Below, one piece after another: positions 62,927 through 64,000 of a stretch of 64,000 bases of DNA (its first letter is position 1; each line of letters opens with the position of its first letter). The notes below the pieces were generated by a model that saw nothing but the letters and a program-made list of their open reading frames with translations, made no database searches and was not told where the DNA came from. This stretch comes from Sebaldella termitidis ATCC 33386 (lineage in GTDB: Bacteria; Fusobacteriota; Fusobacteriia; Fusobacteriales; Leptotrichiaceae). Made by a program: the position numbers and the translations under genes. The stretch is taken from the NCBI RefSeq assembly GCF_000024405.1, contig NC_013517.1, positions 4,123,989-4,187,988 on the forward strand, read 5' to 3'.

Positions 62927-63763
62927 TTAAAGTCCGTTTTCTCTGTTTATTTTTATTACTGTATCCACTGCATCTGCTACAGTGTCTACTACAAATGCCG
63001 CCCTGCTTTTTATAAAATCGTCTGCGTGAGACATGGCAAAGCTGTATTTGCATGCTTCAAAGCCGGAAATATCATTATAAGAATCTCCTATAAAGGCTAC
63101 TTCGTTTTCTTTCAGTTTTTTTTTCTCCATTACCACTCTCATGGCATTCCCTTTTGTATTGCCTTTGGGTACTATTTCAATACTTACAGGACCTGAAATA
63201 GTAATCTCGGCCTCAGAATGTCTTTCTCTTAGTTTTTCCTGGAGGATATATTTATTTTCAGAATCAGTAGCTATAAGGACTTTCATTATTTTTTCATTTC
63301 TTCCGGCAAGCTCTTTTATCAGATCTCCGGAATAGCTGATTGCATTAAATCGGCGCTGATATCCGTAAAAATTCACTGCTTTTTTCCAAAAATTCGGATA
63401 TTTAATATATCTTTTCGCTTCCACAGTCTGTAAGACCAGATAATTCAGTTCTTTCATATAATTTTTTTCAATATCGTTTTTTAATTTCTCGGCTTCCTCA
63501 TACGTAAAAGCATTTTCCCTTATAAGAGTATTGTCTTTTGCGTATATTGTCCCCCCGTTCAAACCTATTCTGTAGTTTTGTGATTCTATATACCCTTCTA
63601 TTTCCAGAATATGATAGTCAAACCTTCCTGTTGCTACTGCAAATTCAATATCGTTCTCATGTAGGAGTCTTATCGCATTTACATTTCTTTCATTAGGTTC
63701 AATGCCGGTTTTCGGCTCATGGATTAGTGTTCCGTCCAAATCTGATACAAATAATTTTATCAT
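62927..63763 (-). CDS. HAD-superfamily phosphatase, Cof type (copy 2)
   Basis: The 278-residue protein has DLDGTL at 8-13, ATGR, a C2 cap, GDSYNDISGF and SFAMSHADDFIKSRAAFVVD near the end. It is the paralogue of the downstream gene and is first in their operon, with a TGGTATAAT promoter at 63791-63799 and an AAGGGGAAAG ribosome-binding site. Confidence 0.9.
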   Translation of the reverse strand: MIKLFVSDLDGTLIHEPKTGIEPNERNVNAIRLLHENDIEFAVATGRFDYHILEIEGYIESQNYRIGLNGGTIYAKDNTLIRENAFTYEEAEKLKNDIEKNYMKELNYLVLQTVEAKRYIKYPNFWKKAVNFYGYQRRFNAISYSGDLIKELAGRNEKIMKVLIATDSENKYILQEKLRERHSEAEITISGPVSIEIVPKGNTKGNAMRVVMEKKKLKENEVAFIGDSYNDISGFEACKYSFAMSHADDFIKSRAAFVVDTVADAVDTVIKINRENGL

Positions 63764-63790
63764 TTTTCTTTCCCCTTTATTTTTTATTTT

Positions 63791-63799
63791 ATTATACCA
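63791..63799 (-). promoter_or_regulatory. Extended -10 promoter of the HAD operon
   Basis: TGGTATAAT on the minus strand lies about 30 bp upstream of the first HAD start codon. Confidence 0.6.
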
Positions 63800-63865
63800 T
63801 ATAGCAGAAGAAAATTACATTCATGAAAACTTTCGGCATATAATATACTGACAAATAAAGATAGA

Positions 63866-63912
63866 AAACAAAAAAACCTGACTTGTTTTTTTTCGAACAG
63901 ATCAGGTTTTTC
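63866..63912 (-). terminator. Rho-independent terminator
   Basis: AAAACCTGA (63873-63881) and TCAGGTTTT (63902-63910) form the stem, and the minus-strand read continues TTTGTTTTC. It ends the gene that enters from beyond the window's right edge. Confidence 0.75.
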
Positions 63913-63944
63913 ATATAAATTTTTTCAAATATTTTATTAATAAA

Positions 63945-64000
63945 TTAAATTACAAGGCTCATATCCATTTTTTCTCCATTTATCATTGTCGGAAATATAA
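63945..64000 (-). CDS. 3' end of a gene continuing beyond the window
   Basis: A frame entering from the right edge reads IFPTMINGEKMDMSLVI and stops at 63945-63947; the other open frame would stop at 63937. A terminator follows shortly. Too little is visible for a function. Confidence 0.35.
   Translation of the reverse strand, partial: IFPTMINGEKMDMSLVI

Overview
This 64 kb window comes from a very AT-rich genome that looks like a member of the Fusobacteriota, probably Leptotrichiaceae such as Sebaldella or Leptotrichia. The pointers are an OmpA-type outer-membrane protein with a fusobacterial-looking signal peptide, a giant filamentous-haemagglutinin adhesin, frequent TTG starts and strong AGGAGG ribosome-binding sites. 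Almost everything is on the minus strand. No tRNA, rRNA, CRISPR array or insertion sequence was seen.

Left flank (1-10.5 kb): a small lipoprotein, an N-terminally membrane-anchored protein that is a candidate immunity protein, and a ~2,540-residue two-partner-secretion exoprotein of the FHA/CdiA type with a distinct C-terminal tip that looks like a toxin domain. Upstream of it lie a gene remnant, a duplicated terminator segment and two small secreted-protein genes, one with a septoil-knot-like repeat.

Prophage (about 10.5-50.1 kb): a complete-looking siphovirus prophage. Read along its transcription, from high to low coordinates, the late operon runs terS, terL, a portal/MuF fusion, tail completion, protease-scaffold, decoration protein, capsid, connectors, tail tube, chaperones, a 1,925-residue tape measure, tail tip, a series of tail appendage proteins, amidase, a membrane protein and holin. 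The terL gene is interrupted by a 349-nt group I intron inside its Walker B/catalytic Glu codons; spliced, it gives a 415-residue terminase. The early region (35.6-43.5 kb) holds a primase-helicase, a RepA_N-like initiator, an antirepressor and many small genes. It also contains three tandem promoter-terminator units on the opposite strand that may be small RNAs. The immunity region (44.7-45.9 kb) has divergent Cro-like and CI-like genes, four 17-bp operators and an ImmA-type protease. Between it and the integrase is accessory cargo: a two-gene module (302-aa soluble protein plus five-helix membrane protein) that is a candidate exclusion/defence system, a secreted Excalibur protein, and a second, S24-like regulator lacking the catalytic serine.

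Right flank (50.5-64 kb): ordinary chromosome. It holds an OmpA-family protein, a compact ileS-lspA-glyQ-glyS run, an L-lactate permease, tex, and two tandem HAD (Cof-type) phosphatases.

The points most worth following up are the terL group I intron, the two-gene cargo module, the leader hairpin with a duplicated arm ahead of terS, the opposite-strand small-RNA-like units, and the toxin/immunity end of the FHA locus. No convincing att repeats were found by eye, so the prophage ends are approximate.
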